A stretch of DNA of 64,000 nucleotides from Comamonadaceae bacterium OS-1 (GTDB lineage: Bacteria; Pseudomonadota; Gammaproteobacteria; Burkholderiales; Burkholderiaceae_C), in contig AP026969.1 of assembly GCA_027923965.1 (NCBI GenBank), forward strand, positions 2,790,001 through 2,854,000, in the 5' to 3' direction. Of this stretch, positions 45,855 to 53,872 are shown piece by piece. Made by a program: the position numbers and the translations under genes. The notes beneath the pieces were generated by a model. It was given only the letters and a program-made list of their open reading frames with translations, made no database searches and was not told where the DNA came from. Within the stretch, counting starts at the first letter, position 1, and every line of letters starts with the position of its first letter.

Positions 45855-45872
45855 ATCGATGTCCTGAGAACG

Positions 45873-45944
45873 TGTTCAAAGATGCACGAACTGTCTGGGT
45901 TTTCGCGTGAATTGTCAAACCGGTATTTGCCCGCAATTTGAACA
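45873..45944. promoter_or_regulatory. Inverted TGTTCAAA/TTTGAACA pair in the AraC-SDR promoter
   Basis: TGTTCAAA (45873-45880) and TTTGAACA (45937-45944) are exact inverses 56 bases apart in the 120-base divergent promoter. AraC-type regulators can bind such distant half-sites. Binding is inferred only. Confidence 0.4.
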
Positions 45945-45974
45945 ATAGGGTCTTCAAATAACAAGGAGACCCGC

Positions 45975-46787
45975 ATGCCCGACACCCCCCGCCACTGGCT
46001 GCAACTCGACGGCCAGGTCTGTGCCGTGACCGGCGCGGCCAGCGGCATTGGTGCCGCCATCGCCCGCAGCCTGGCCCAGGCCGGAGCCCGGGTGGCCCTG
46101 CTCGACCGCGACCTGGCAGGCTGCGAGCAGATCGCCGCCACCCTCACCGCCCAGGGCGCATCCGCCATGGCCGTGGCCTGTGATGTGGCCTCGGAAGCCA
46201 GCGTGCAGGCCGCCGCCCAGCGGGTGCACGCCGCCTGGGGCGCGGCCTACGCCCTCATCAACAACGCGGGCATGCTGCGCGCCGGAGGACTGGCCGAGGT
46301 GAGCCTGGACGACTGGAACGCGGTACTGGCCGTCAACCTCACCGGCTACCTGCTGTGCGCCCGCGCTTTTGGCGCGCAGATGCGCCAGGCCGGGCGCGGC
46401 AGCCTGGTGCACGTGGCCTCGGTCTCGGGCCTGACCCCACAAACCCAGAGCGGTGCCTACAGCGCCAGCAAGGCCGGGGTGCTGCTGCTGTCGCGCCAGT
46501 TGGCGGTGGAATGGGGACCGCAGGGCGTGCGCAGCAATGCGGTGTGCCCCGGGATGGTTCGCACCGCGCTGTCGGCCAAGTTTTACGAAGAGCCCGGCTT
46601 TGAGGCCAAGCGCGCCGCCGTCACCGCCAGCCGCCGCGTGGGCGAGCCGCAGGACATTGCCGACGTGGCCCTGTTCCTGGCCAGCCCGCGCGCCGCCTAC
46701 GTCAACGCCGCCGAAATTGCGGTGGACGGCGGCATGACTTCCATGCTGATGGACATGGTGCCCCGCCCCGGTTTTAACGCCACCTGA
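45975..46787 (+). CDS. Short-chain dehydrogenase, island copy A
   Basis: The 270-residue SDR has the NAD site TGAASGIGAAIARSLAQAG at 19-37, NNAG, SVSGLTPQTQSGAYSASKAG with the catalytic Ser-Tyr-Lys, and the C-terminal DGGMTSMLMDMVP. GTPRT-like specificity is not visible, so the substrate is unknown. It starts the AraC-controlled operon and the flavoprotein starts 10 bases later. It is similar in layout to the other two SDRs of this island. Confidence 0.87.
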   Translation: MPDTPRHWLQLDGQVCAVTGAASGIGAAIARSLAQAGARVALLDRDLAGCEQIAATLTAQGASAMAVACDVASEASVQAAAQRVHAAWGAAYALINNAGMLRAGGLAEVSLDDWNAVLAVNLTGYLLCARAFGAQMRQAGRGSLVHVASVSGLTPQTQSGAYSASKAGVLLLSRQLAVEWGPQGVRSNAVCPGMVRTALSAKFYEEPGFEAKRAAVTASRRVGEPQDIADVALFLASPRAAYVNAAEIAVDGGMTSMLMDMVPRPGFNAT

Positions 46788-46797
46788 GAACCACACA

Positions 46798-48504
46798 ATG
46801 ACCCCAATCATCGAATGCGACCTCGTCGTCGTCGGCTCCGGCGCTGCCGGCCTGGCCACCGCCATCACCGCCCGCAAACGCGGCCTGGACGTGGTGGTGC
46901 TGGAGAAAGAACCCGTGTTTGGCGGCACCACCGCGCTGTCGGGCGGCGTGCTGTGGATCCCGCTGGGCCCGCATGGCCGCAAGCAGAACCCGGCCGACAC
47001 CATAGCGGCGGTGCGCACCTACCTACAGCAGGAAACCGGCAAGTTTTATGACGCGGCGGCGGTGGAGGCCTTTTTGGCAAACGGCCCCAAGATGGTGGAG
47101 TTCTTCGAGCGCGAAACCGCCGCCCAGTTCATCCCCACCATGTACCCCGACTACCACCCCGACGCGCCCGGCGGCGTGGACCTGGGCCGCTCCATCCTGG
47201 CCGCGCCCTACGACATCCGCGGGCTGGGCAAGGACATGGCGCGCCTCAAGCCCCCGCTGAAAACCATCACCTTCATCGGCATGATGTTCAACTCGTCCAA
47301 CGCCGACCTGAAGCATTTCTTCCAGGCCACCAAGTCGCTGACCTCGTTCGTCTACGTGGCCAAGCGCCTGGTCACGCACCTGAAAGAGCTGGCGCAGTAC
47401 GGGCGCGGCATCAACGTCACCAGCGGCAACGCGCTGGCCGCTCGCCTGGCCCAGTCGGCGCTGGACCTGGGCATTCCCATCCTCACCAGCACCCCGGTGC
47501 GCGAAGTCACCATGCACGATGGCCGCACCACCGGCGTGCTGGCCGACGGCGCAGACGGCCCGTGCCGCATCACCGCCCGCCAGGGCGTGGTGCTGGCCTG
47601 CGGCGGCTTTCCGCAAGACATACAGCGCATCGCCAAGGCCTACCCGCACCTGCAGCGGGGTGGCGAACACCTGTCGCCCACGCCCCTGGGCAATACCGGC
47701 GACGGCGTGGCCATGGCGGAAAAGCTCGGGGCCAACGTGGACATTCGTTTCGAAGACAGCGCCGCCTGGATGCCGGTCTCGCGCGTGCCCTACCGCGACG
47801 GCACGTTCGGCGTGTTCCCGCACCTGCTGGACCGCTACAAGCCCGGCATCATCGGCGTGCTGCGCAACGGCCAGCGCTTCACCAACGAATCCAACTCGTA
47901 CCACGACGTGGGCGCGGCCCTGGTGCGTGCCTGCGCGGGCCAAAAGGAAACCGCCATGTGGCTGGTCTGCGACAAAGCCACCATCGCCAAGTACGGCCTG
48001 GGCTACGCCAAGCCCGCGCCCATGCCGCTGGGCGGCCACCTGCGCAGCGGCTACCTGGTCAAGGGCAACACCCTGGCCGAGCTGGCGGCCAACGCCGGTA
48101 TCGACCCCGCCGGGCTGGAGCAGACCGTGCGCGACTACAACTCTGGAGCCGTCAAAGGCCAGGACCCGGCCTTCCACCGCGGCAGCACCAGCTTCAACCG
48201 CTACCTGGCCGACCCCGAGCACCGGCCCAACCCCTGCGTGGCCCCGGTGCAGGCCGGCCCGTTCTACGCGCTCAAGGTGGTGATGGGCGACCTGGGCACC
48301 TTCGACGGCATCCAGACCAGCGTGGTGGGCGAGGTATTGAAGCGCGACGGCACGGCCATCGACGGCCTGTACGCCGTGGGCAACGACCGCGCCAGCATGA
48401 TGGGCGGCAACTACCCTGGCGCGGGCATCACCCACGGGCCGAACATGACCTTTGGCTTCATCACCGGCAACCACATCGCCGACCGGGCCGGAGCCGCAAA
48501 ATGA
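46798..48504 (+). CDS. FAD-dependent alpha,beta-dehydrogenase, 3-ketosteroid dehydrogenase-like, copy A
   Basis: The 568-residue flavoprotein has the N-terminal FAD site VVVGSGAAGLATAITARKRG (about 10-29) and FGGTTALSGGVLWIP. Its C-terminal FAD segment, YAVGNDRASMMGGNYPGAG, keeps the Tyr-x3-Gly arrangement of the ketosteroid Delta1-dehydrogenase active site. Such enzymes remove hydrogens next to a ring carbonyl. It lies in an operon between an SDR and a NIPSNAP gene. Steroid specificity is not supported by context; no ring-cleavage or cholesterol genes are present. Confidence 0.82.
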   Translation: MTPIIECDLVVVGSGAAGLATAITARKRGLDVVVLEKEPVFGGTTALSGGVLWIPLGPHGRKQNPADTIAAVRTYLQQETGKFYDAAAVEAFLANGPKMVEFFERETAAQFIPTMYPDYHPDAPGGVDLGRSILAAPYDIRGLGKDMARLKPPLKTITFIGMMFNSSNADLKHFFQATKSLTSFVYVAKRLVTHLKELAQYGRGINVTSGNALAARLAQSALDLGIPILTSTPVREVTMHDGRTTGVLADGADGPCRITARQGVVLACGGFPQDIQRIAKAYPHLQRGGEHLSPTPLGNTGDGVAMAEKLGANVDIRFEDSAAWMPVSRVPYRDGTFGVFPHLLDRYKPGIIGVLRNGQRFTNESNSYHDVGAALVRACAGQKETAMWLVCDKATIAKYGLGYAKPAPMPLGGHLRSGYLVKGNTLAELAANAGIDPAGLEQTVRDYNSGAVKGQDPAFHRGSTSFNRYLADPEHRPNPCVAPVQAGPFYALKVVMGDLGTFDGIQTSVVGEVLKRDGTAIDGLYAVGNDRASMMGGNYPGAGITHGPNMTFGFITGNHIADRAGAAK

Positions 48505-48839
48505 ACGGTGCCAAGCCGCTGATCGACCACCGCACCTACACCATTGCGCTGCGCAAGATGCCGGAGTTTCTGGAGGTGTTCAACCGCCTGGCCATGCCCA
48601 TCCTGATGGAGACGCTGGGCCACCCGGTCGGCTTCTACACCAGCCTGGTGGGCCCGCAGAACCAGTTTGTGCACCTCTGGGCCTACGACGACCTGGCCGA
48701 CTACGAGCGCCGCTGCTTCGCCCGCGACACCCACCCCCAGTTTGGCGCCTACCTGGCGGCCTCGGGGCACTTGATCACCGCGCAGGAAACGCGGCTGGTG
48801 AAGGCAGTGCAGATGGCAGGTGTTAACCACACTATCTAA
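48501..48839 (+). CDS. NIPSNAP-family protein, small copy
   Basis: The 112-residue product has one NIPSNAP (dimeric alpha/beta-barrel) domain: DHRTYTIALRKMPEFLEVFN, LGHPVGFYTSLVGPQNQFVH and LWAYDDLADYERRC. Its start overlaps the flavoprotein stop (ATGA). NIPSNAP proteins are often found with catabolic flavoenzymes, possibly binding or isomerising unstable products. Its last codons and stop fall inside a hairpin repeat, which may have replaced the original C terminus. Confidence 0.8.
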   Translation: MNGAKPLIDHRTYTIALRKMPEFLEVFNRLAMPILMETLGHPVGFYTSLVGPQNQFVHLWAYDDLADYERRCFARDTHPQFGAYLAASGHLITAQETRLVKAVQMAGVNHTI

Positions 48840-48886
48840 GTGATAGCTGCTCACGCAGATGGAATAAGCGTGAGCAGCCTAAAACA
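48829..48886 (+). repeat. Dispersed hairpin repeat, copy 9, carrying a gene stop
   Basis: CACTATCTAAGTGATAGCTG, CTCACGCAGATGGAATAAGC and GTGAGCAGCC. The stop codon of the NIPSNAP gene (TAA at 48837-48839) lies in the first part of the repeat. It is between convergent genes. Confidence 0.87.
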
Positions 48887-48896
48887 CTTAAAAACT

Positions 48897-49712
48897 CTAC
48901 GCGGCTTCCAACAGCCTGCGCGATGCCGCCAGCGCCTGGCGCGCCCACTCTACATCGCCCACTTGCGCGGCCCGCACCTGGTGCGGCACTTCCACGCTGA
49001 CGGGCACGTCGGCGGGCAGCGCGGCAAAGATGCTGGCCGGGTCAATGCCGCCCTCGCCCGGTAGCAGGCGCTCGCAGCGGGCGGTGTGGACCATCTGCTC
49101 CACCGTGAAGTTTTTGCCCGCAGGCGCGTCGCAGATCTGCGCGTAGTGCAGCAGCCCGGGCGGCAAGGCGCGCAGGTCGTCCAGCGTGGTGCTGGAGCGG
49201 GCCACGTGCAGGGCATCCACCAAGATGCCCGCATTGGCCGGGTGGCCTGCGGCCTGCACGGTGCGCAGGGCCGCCTGGGCATCGGACACCGCCGTCCAGG
49301 GCATGAATTCCAGGTCGGCCGTCATGCCGTAGGGCTGCATGGACGCGCACAGGCGGGCGTAGTTGTCGGCCAGGCGTGCCAAGTCGGTGTCGTCCCCGGC
49401 CACCAGCACGGCCCGGGCCCGCAGCGCAGCGGCGGCTTCGAACATCGGCAGGTAAGCCTGCAGATCGAAGGCGGCATCGATACGGACGATTTCGATGTCG
49501 AACACGCCCACCCCCGTATCGCGCTGCACCGCCAGGGTTTCGCGCAGGATGGCCGCATCGCCCAGCAGCGGCTGGTACGGCGCGCCGGGGGCGTTGGGGC
49601 GCAAGCGCAGGCCCACGTGGCCGTAGCCCAGCTGGGCGGCGGCTGTCAGCATCTGCGGCGGGGTCAGGTTGGCGGCGGTGAGGTAGGCGAGGGAGTAGCT
49701 GCGCATGGCCAT
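48897..49712 (-). CDS. TIM-barrel sugar isomerase/dehydratase-like protein
   Basis: The 271-residue protein has the xylose-isomerase-like TIM-barrel pattern: AAQLGYGHVGLRLRPNAPGA, ADLEFMPWTAVSDAQAALR and ILVDALHVARSSTTLDDL. Metal ligands may be Glu in LEFMPW, Asp in LVDALH and Asp in QICDAP. Related proteins include IolE and 3-dehydroshikimate dehydratases. With a shikimate-dehydrogenase-like gene in the same island, a dehydratase or isomerase acting on a cyclic polyol acid is plausible. It lies four bases after the NIPSNAP gene. Confidence 0.78.
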   Translation of the reverse strand: MAMRSYSLAYLTAANLTPPQMLTAAAQLGYGHVGLRLRPNAPGAPYQPLLGDAAILRETLAVQRDTGVGVFDIEIVRIDAAFDLQAYLPMFEAAAALRARAVLVAGDDTDLARLADNYARLCASMQPYGMTADLEFMPWTAVSDAQAALRTVQAAGHPANAGILVDALHVARSSTTLDDLRALPPGLLHYAQICDAPAGKNFTVEQMVHTARCERLLPGEGGIDPASIFAALPADVPVSVEVPHQVRAAQVGDVEWARQALAASRRLLEAA

Positions 49713-49715
49713 TCC

Positions 49716-50351
49716 TTATTTCAAAGGCGATACCGCGGTGGGCAAGGCGATGGTGGAGAACATATTGGTCGTCAGGTTTGCAGGCCCGCCCTTGGGTGGC
49801 CAGATGCCTTGGGCCACCGCGTCGGCGCGGGCTTTGCTGCGTGCGTCCAGCGTGGGGTAGGCCCAGATGTTGGTGAAGCGCAAGGGCCCGTCCAACGCCA
49901 CCATGGCCACCACGCAGGGCGACAGCACTTCGCGCGGCGGCACATACTGTTCCCACAAATCAATGGTGGCCTGCACGCCGCCAACCTTGATGCCGTAGGT
50001 GCGGATCTCGTAGACCGGGCCGGTGATGCCCGACTCGGCCGAAGGGCGCACCGGTTTCATCCACGGGAAGCCCTGGTAGCTGTGCTGCTCCAGGCTTTGG
50101 AAGATGCTGCCGCAGCCGAACGGGTCGGCGCTTTTTTGGGTGCGGTCGCGCTCTTTTTGCAGCGTGGCCAGGTCGGCAAAGCCGCGCAAGACAATCATTT
50201 GGTTGAGCTGGCCGATGTCGGTAAACCAGCAGCCCAGCAGTTCGCCGTTGGCGTCCTCTGCGCTGGTGGCGCTGGTAAAGGCCTGCACATTGGTGGCGGC
50301 CTGGCCTGCGGTGCCGAAAGGCAGGGTCATGGTGGCGAGTTCGTAGTACAT
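49716..50351 (-). CDS. NIPSNAP-family protein, two-domain copy
   Basis: The 211-residue protein has two NIPSNAP-like domains, one from about 1-95 (YELATMTLPFG and LQKERDRTQKSADPFGC) and one from about 112-205 (VYEIRTYGIKVGGVQATIDL). The second has the FTNIWAYPTLDARSKARADA segment. It follows the flavoprotein on the minus strand, separated by 72 bases containing a hairpin repeat. A carrier or isomerase role is possible but unproven. Confidence 0.8.
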   Translation of the reverse strand: MYYELATMTLPFGTAGQAATNVQAFTSATSAEDANGELLGCWFTDIGQLNQMIVLRGFADLATLQKERDRTQKSADPFGCGSIFQSLEQHSYQGFPWMKPVRPSAESGITGPVYEIRTYGIKVGGVQATIDLWEQYVPPREVLSPCVVAMVALDGPLRFTNIWAYPTLDARSKARADAVAQGIWPPKGGPANLTTNMFSTIALPTAVSPLK

Positions 50352-50364
50352 GGTGAAAGTCCTT

Positions 50365-50426
50365 GGTTGCTATGGAATAAAGAGCTGCTTACGCTCATGG
50401 CATAAGCGCTGGAGGCCGATTTTTTA
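50365..50426 (+). repeat. Dispersed hairpin repeat, copy 10
   Basis: GGTTGCTATGGAATAAAGAG, CTGCTTACGCTCATGGCATA and AGCGCTGGAGGCCGATTTTTTA. The tail supplies the stop codon (50424-50426) of the minus-strand flavoprotein gene. It lies inside an operon, between flavoprotein and NIPSNAP genes. Confidence 0.85.
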
Positions 50427-52133
50427 TAAATCAACACCCGCTGCGTGGTGGGCGGCATGATGGGCAGCGATATAGCCAAAAGTCATCGCCGGGCCCAGCG
50501 TGATGCCGCCGCTGGGGTAGGTGCCGCCCATCACGCTGTGCATGTCGTTGCCGCCCGCGTACAGGCCGGGGATGGGTTGGCTTTGCGCGTCCAGCACCTG
50601 GGCACTGGCGTTGGCGCGCAGGCCAGCGAAGGTGCCCAGGCTGCCGGGGACCACCTTCACGGCGTAGAACGGGCCGTGGGTGAGCGGGGCCATGCAGGGG
50701 TTGGGATATCCGCTGGCCGCATCGCCCTGCACTTTGTTGTAGGGGGTGTCGCCTTTGGCGAAGTCGGCATCCACACCGGCCAGCGCCTGCGGGTTGTAGC
50801 GCGCCACCGTGGCCTGCAAGCCTGCTGCATCGATGCCGCAGGCCTGGGCCAAATCAGCGAGGGTGGTGCCGCGCTGCAGGTAACCGTTGCGCAGCATCGC
50901 GCCCATGGGTAGGGGGGCGGGTTTTACCGCGCCCAGGCCGTAGTGGCGGATGAAAGCGTGGTCGCACACCAGCCAGGCCTGGACGGGCAATCCAGCGGGG
51001 GTGGCGGGCGTGGCGGCCAGCATGCCGCTGACAAAGTCGTAATAAGAGTCGGCCTCGTTGGTGAAGCGCTGGCCTGCGGCGGTCACGGCGATCAGCCCCG
51101 GCTTGGCGCGCTCGACCAGGTGCGGGAAATGCGCCACCGATCCATCGGCACGCGGCACCAGCGACACCGGGGCCAGTGCAGCGGCCTGCACCGCATCGCG
51201 CGCCACCTGGCCGCCCACGGCCTCGCCCAGGCGCAGGCCGTCGCCGGTATTGCCGCGCGAGGCTGCAGACCAATGCTCTTGCCCGGTGGGTGCGTGCGGC
51301 AGCAGCTCTTTTTTGCGCGCTACGTCATGCGGAAAGCCACCGCAGGCCAGTACCACGCCGCAACGGGCGCGGACTTCCACACCGTTCACCACCGCGCCCA
51401 CCACCCTGCCCTGCTCGGTCAACAAACGCTGCGCCGGGCTGTGGGTGCGGATCTCCACACCTTTGGCAAAGGCCGATGCCGCCAGCCCCGCCACCAGCGC
51501 ATTGCCGTTCACCAGGCGCATGCCACGCCGGTGGAGCAGCAGGTCGGCGAAGTGGAGCAGCACCAATTTCGTGACGTACCACAGCGAGGCGGGCTTGCGC
51601 AGGGCGTTGAAGAAGTGCCGCAGCTCGGCCCCGGATGCAATGCCCATGCCCCACAGGGTGGTCTCTTTCAGGGGCGGTTTGAGCCGCTCCATCTGGGCCC
51701 CCAGGCGGCGGCCATCAAACGGCGCGGCGCAGATCGAGCGCCCACCCCGCGCCGCGTGCGGGTTGCGGCCATGGAAGTCGGGCACGCCGTTGCCGTCGAT
51801 GAACTGCAGGGCGGTCTGCGTGCGAAAGAAGTCCACCATGCGCGGCCCGGCTTCCAGAAAGGCCTGCACCCGCGCTGCATCAAACTGCGCGCCCAGCTCC
51901 TGCCGCAGGTAGGCAGTGGGCGTGGCGATGTCCTCGGTAATGCCTGCCTCGGTGGCCAGTGGGTTGCGCGGCAGCCACATCCAGCCGCCCGACCAGGCGG
52001 TGGTACCGCCGTACTGCGGTTCTTTTTCGACCACCAGCACCTTGAGGCCCAAGTGGGCGGCGGTGACGGCGGCAGATAGCCCCCCGGCACCGGAGCCGAT
52101 GACCAACAGGTCGGTGTGTTCGGTGGCAGCCAT
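50424..52133 (-). CDS. FAD-dependent alpha,beta-dehydrogenase, 3-ketosteroid dehydrogenase-like, copy B
   Basis: The 569-residue protein repeats the layout of copy A. The FAD site is VIGSGAGGLSAAVTAAHLG (about 11-29), then YGGTTAWSGGWMWLP. The C-terminal segment YAGGNDMHSVMGGTYPSGG again keeps Tyr-x3-Gly. It begins two bases after the IclR gene and is probably co-transcribed with it. It precedes the NIPSNAP and TIM-barrel genes. The stop codon lies inside a hairpin repeat. Confidence 0.82.
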   Translation of the reverse strand: MAATEHTDLLVIGSGAGGLSAAVTAAHLGLKVLVVEKEPQYGGTTAWSGGWMWLPRNPLATEAGITEDIATPTAYLRQELGAQFDAARVQAFLEAGPRMVDFFRTQTALQFIDGNGVPDFHGRNPHAARGGRSICAAPFDGRRLGAQMERLKPPLKETTLWGMGIASGAELRHFFNALRKPASLWYVTKLVLLHFADLLLHRRGMRLVNGNALVAGLAASAFAKGVEIRTHSPAQRLLTEQGRVVGAVVNGVEVRARCGVVLACGGFPHDVARKKELLPHAPTGQEHWSAASRGNTGDGLRLGEAVGGQVARDAVQAAALAPVSLVPRADGSVAHFPHLVERAKPGLIAVTAAGQRFTNEADSYYDFVSGMLAATPATPAGLPVQAWLVCDHAFIRHYGLGAVKPAPLPMGAMLRNGYLQRGTTLADLAQACGIDAAGLQATVARYNPQALAGVDADFAKGDTPYNKVQGDAASGYPNPCMAPLTHGPFYAVKVVPGSLGTFAGLRANASAQVLDAQSQPIPGLYAGGNDMHSVMGGTYPSGGITLGPAMTFGYIAAHHAAHHAAGVDL

Positions 52134-52135
52134 GG

Positions 52136-52954
52136 TCAAGCGGAATAAATTTTTCGGAGACCCGCCGCTGCATTGGCGCGGGGCTGGTTGAAGAACGGCG
52201 AGGCCCCGCTGGCAGCAGCCAGCTGCGCCGCCAGCGACACCAGATCGCCGCCCAGGGCCTGCATGCGCTCCAGCGTGAAGCGGGCCGACGGCCCGGCGAT
52301 GCTGATGGTGCCCAGGGCCTGCCCGGCCAGGCACACCGGCGCGGCCATGGCGTTCAGGCCGGGGGTGTAGGTTTCTTGCGTGAGGCTGTAGCCGCGCTCG
52401 CGCGTGGCCTGCACCTGCGCCATCACCTCCTGCAGGGTTTTGGGGGCGTTGGGGCCAAACTCTTCCACCGGGCCCACGCCCTGCTGGGCGACCAGGGCCA
52501 GGGCCTCGTCGTCGGCCAGGGTGGACAACCAGGCCAGGCCGGAGGACGAGCAGGAAATGCGCGCATCGCTGCCCATGTCGGGGTCGTAGCGCAGGCCCTG
52601 GCGGGCCCCCTGGGCACGGGCCACCCAGGTCAGGCGGTGGCCATCCACCACGGCCAGGCGCACCAGTTCGCCGGAGATTTCGGCCAGCCGGTCGAGCAGC
52701 GGCTGGGCAATGTCGACGATGCCGGTGTTGCTCAAAAAGCTCAGGCCCATGGACACCAGCTTGGTGGTGAGCAGGTAGTCGCCGTGGTCACGCGTCTGGC
52801 GCACATAACCGCAGCGGGCCAGGTCCACCAGCAGACGGTGCACGGCGCTGCGCGGGATGTCGAGCCGGTCGGCAATGGCGGCCAGCTCCAGGCCGCCGCC
52901 GTGCTGGGACAGCAGCTCCAGGATGGCAAGGGTTCGTTCTAAAACACCGTTCAT
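52136..52954 (-). CDS. IclR-family regulator of the dehydrogenation island
   Basis: The 272-residue protein has the IclR winged helix at about 5-60 (LERTLAILELLSQHGGGLEL and DIPRSAVHRLLVDLARCGYV) and the effector domain from 80 on. It is divergent from the shikimate-dehydrogenase-like gene and directly upstream of flavoprotein B. Two palindromes lie in its divergent promoter. It probably controls both directions. Confidence 0.88.
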   Translation of the reverse strand: MNGVLERTLAILELLSQHGGGLELAAIADRLDIPRSAVHRLLVDLARCGYVRQTRDHGDYLLTTKLVSMGLSFLSNTGIVDIAQPLLDRLAEISGELVRLAVVDGHRLTWVARAQGARQGLRYDPDMGSDARISCSSSGLAWLSTLADDEALALVAQQGVGPVEEFGPNAPKTLQEVMAQVQATRERGYSLTQETYTPGLNAMAAPVCLAGQALGTISIAGPSARFTLERMQALGGDLVSLAAQLAAASGASPFFNQPRANAAAGLRKIYSA

Positions 52955-52999
52955 GGCTTGCTCGTTTGTGTGTGGCGATGCCGCATCATAGCAAAAATA

Positions 53000-53028
53000 G
53001 AATTTAATTCAATACTTGAATACTATTC
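53000..53028. promoter_or_regulatory. Tandem 11-bp palindromes, likely IclR operator
   Basis: GAATTTAATTC (53000-53010) and GAATACTATTC (53018-53028) are both perfect 5+1+5 palindromes. Their centres are 18 bases apart, in the divergent promoter between the IclR gene and the shikimate-dehydrogenase-like gene. They share a GAATW-N-WATTC pattern. IclR proteins often bind such tandem sites; binding here is inferred. Confidence 0.6.
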
Positions 53029-53076
53029 CACTTTTGACTATGATTCAACCAACGCAAACCTAACGGAGACTTTTCC

Positions 53077-53871
53077 ATGACCGAACCCCTCAGCGGTGCC
53101 ACCCGTATCCACTTCATCGTCGGCGACCCGATTGCCCAGGTGAAATCACCCGCAGGCGTGACCCAGGCCCTGCAGTCGCACGGACACAATGCCTATGTCA
53201 TTCCCGCGCATGTGGCCCCGGCGAAACTGGCGGCCTGGGTGGATGGCGTGTCGCTAGCGCAGAACGTGGACGGCATCATCGTCACCGTGCCGCACAAGTT
53301 CGCCTGCTTTGACTTGTGCGCCACCACCTCGGACCGCGCCGCCTTCTTGCACACCGTCAACACCATGCGCCGCAACCCCGACGGGACCTGGCACGGCGAC
53401 ATGTTCGACGGCCTGGGCTTTGTGTCCGCCCTGCAAGACAACGGCTGCCAGCCCGAGGGCAAAAAAGCCCTGCTGGTGGGCGCAGGCGGCGCGGGCTCGG
53501 CGATTGCCCACGCACTGGTGATGGCCGGGGTGCGCGAGCTGGCCATCTTCGATGCCGAGCCCAATCGCCGCACCACCCTGGTGGACCGCCTGGCCAGCCT
53601 GGGCCGCTGCGCCGTGACCCACGGCAGCGCCGACCCCACGGGTTTTGACATCGTGCTCAACGCCACGCCGGTAGGCATGCAAGTGGGTGATCCGTATCCG
53701 CTGGATGCAGACAAGATCCAGAGCACCATGTTTGTCGGCTGCGTGATCACCGCGCCCGCCATCACGCCGCTGATCGCCGCTGCCCGCGCCAAGGGCTGCG
53801 GCACCATGACCGGGGCCCATATGTTTGCCCGGGTGCGCGATTTGATGGTGAACTTCCTGCTGGAGAAGTGA
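53077..53871 (+). CDS. Shikimate dehydrogenase-family protein
   Basis: The 264-residue protein has the AroE fold. The substrate-binding Lys74 is in IVTVPHKFACFD and Asp111 in HGDMFDGLGF, with the NADP loop VGAGGAGSAIA at about 134-144. In the usual family motif the residues before Asp-Gly are Asn-Thr; here they are Met-Phe (109-110), so the substrate pocket may differ. It may act on quinate, shikimate or a similar cyclic acid. It starts the long plus-strand operon with a flavoprotein, SDR and ABC genes. Confidence 0.85.
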   Translation: MTEPLSGATRIHFIVGDPIAQVKSPAGVTQALQSHGHNAYVIPAHVAPAKLAAWVDGVSLAQNVDGIIVTVPHKFACFDLCATTSDRAAFLHTVNTMRRNPDGTWHGDMFDGLGFVSALQDNGCQPEGKKALLVGAGGAGSAIAHALVMAGVRELAIFDAEPNRRTTLVDRLASLGRCAVTHGSADPTGFDIVLNATPVGMQVGDPYPLDADKIQSTMFVGCVITAPAITPLIAAARAKGCGTMTGAHMFARVRDLMVNFLLEK

Positions 53872-53872
53872 G

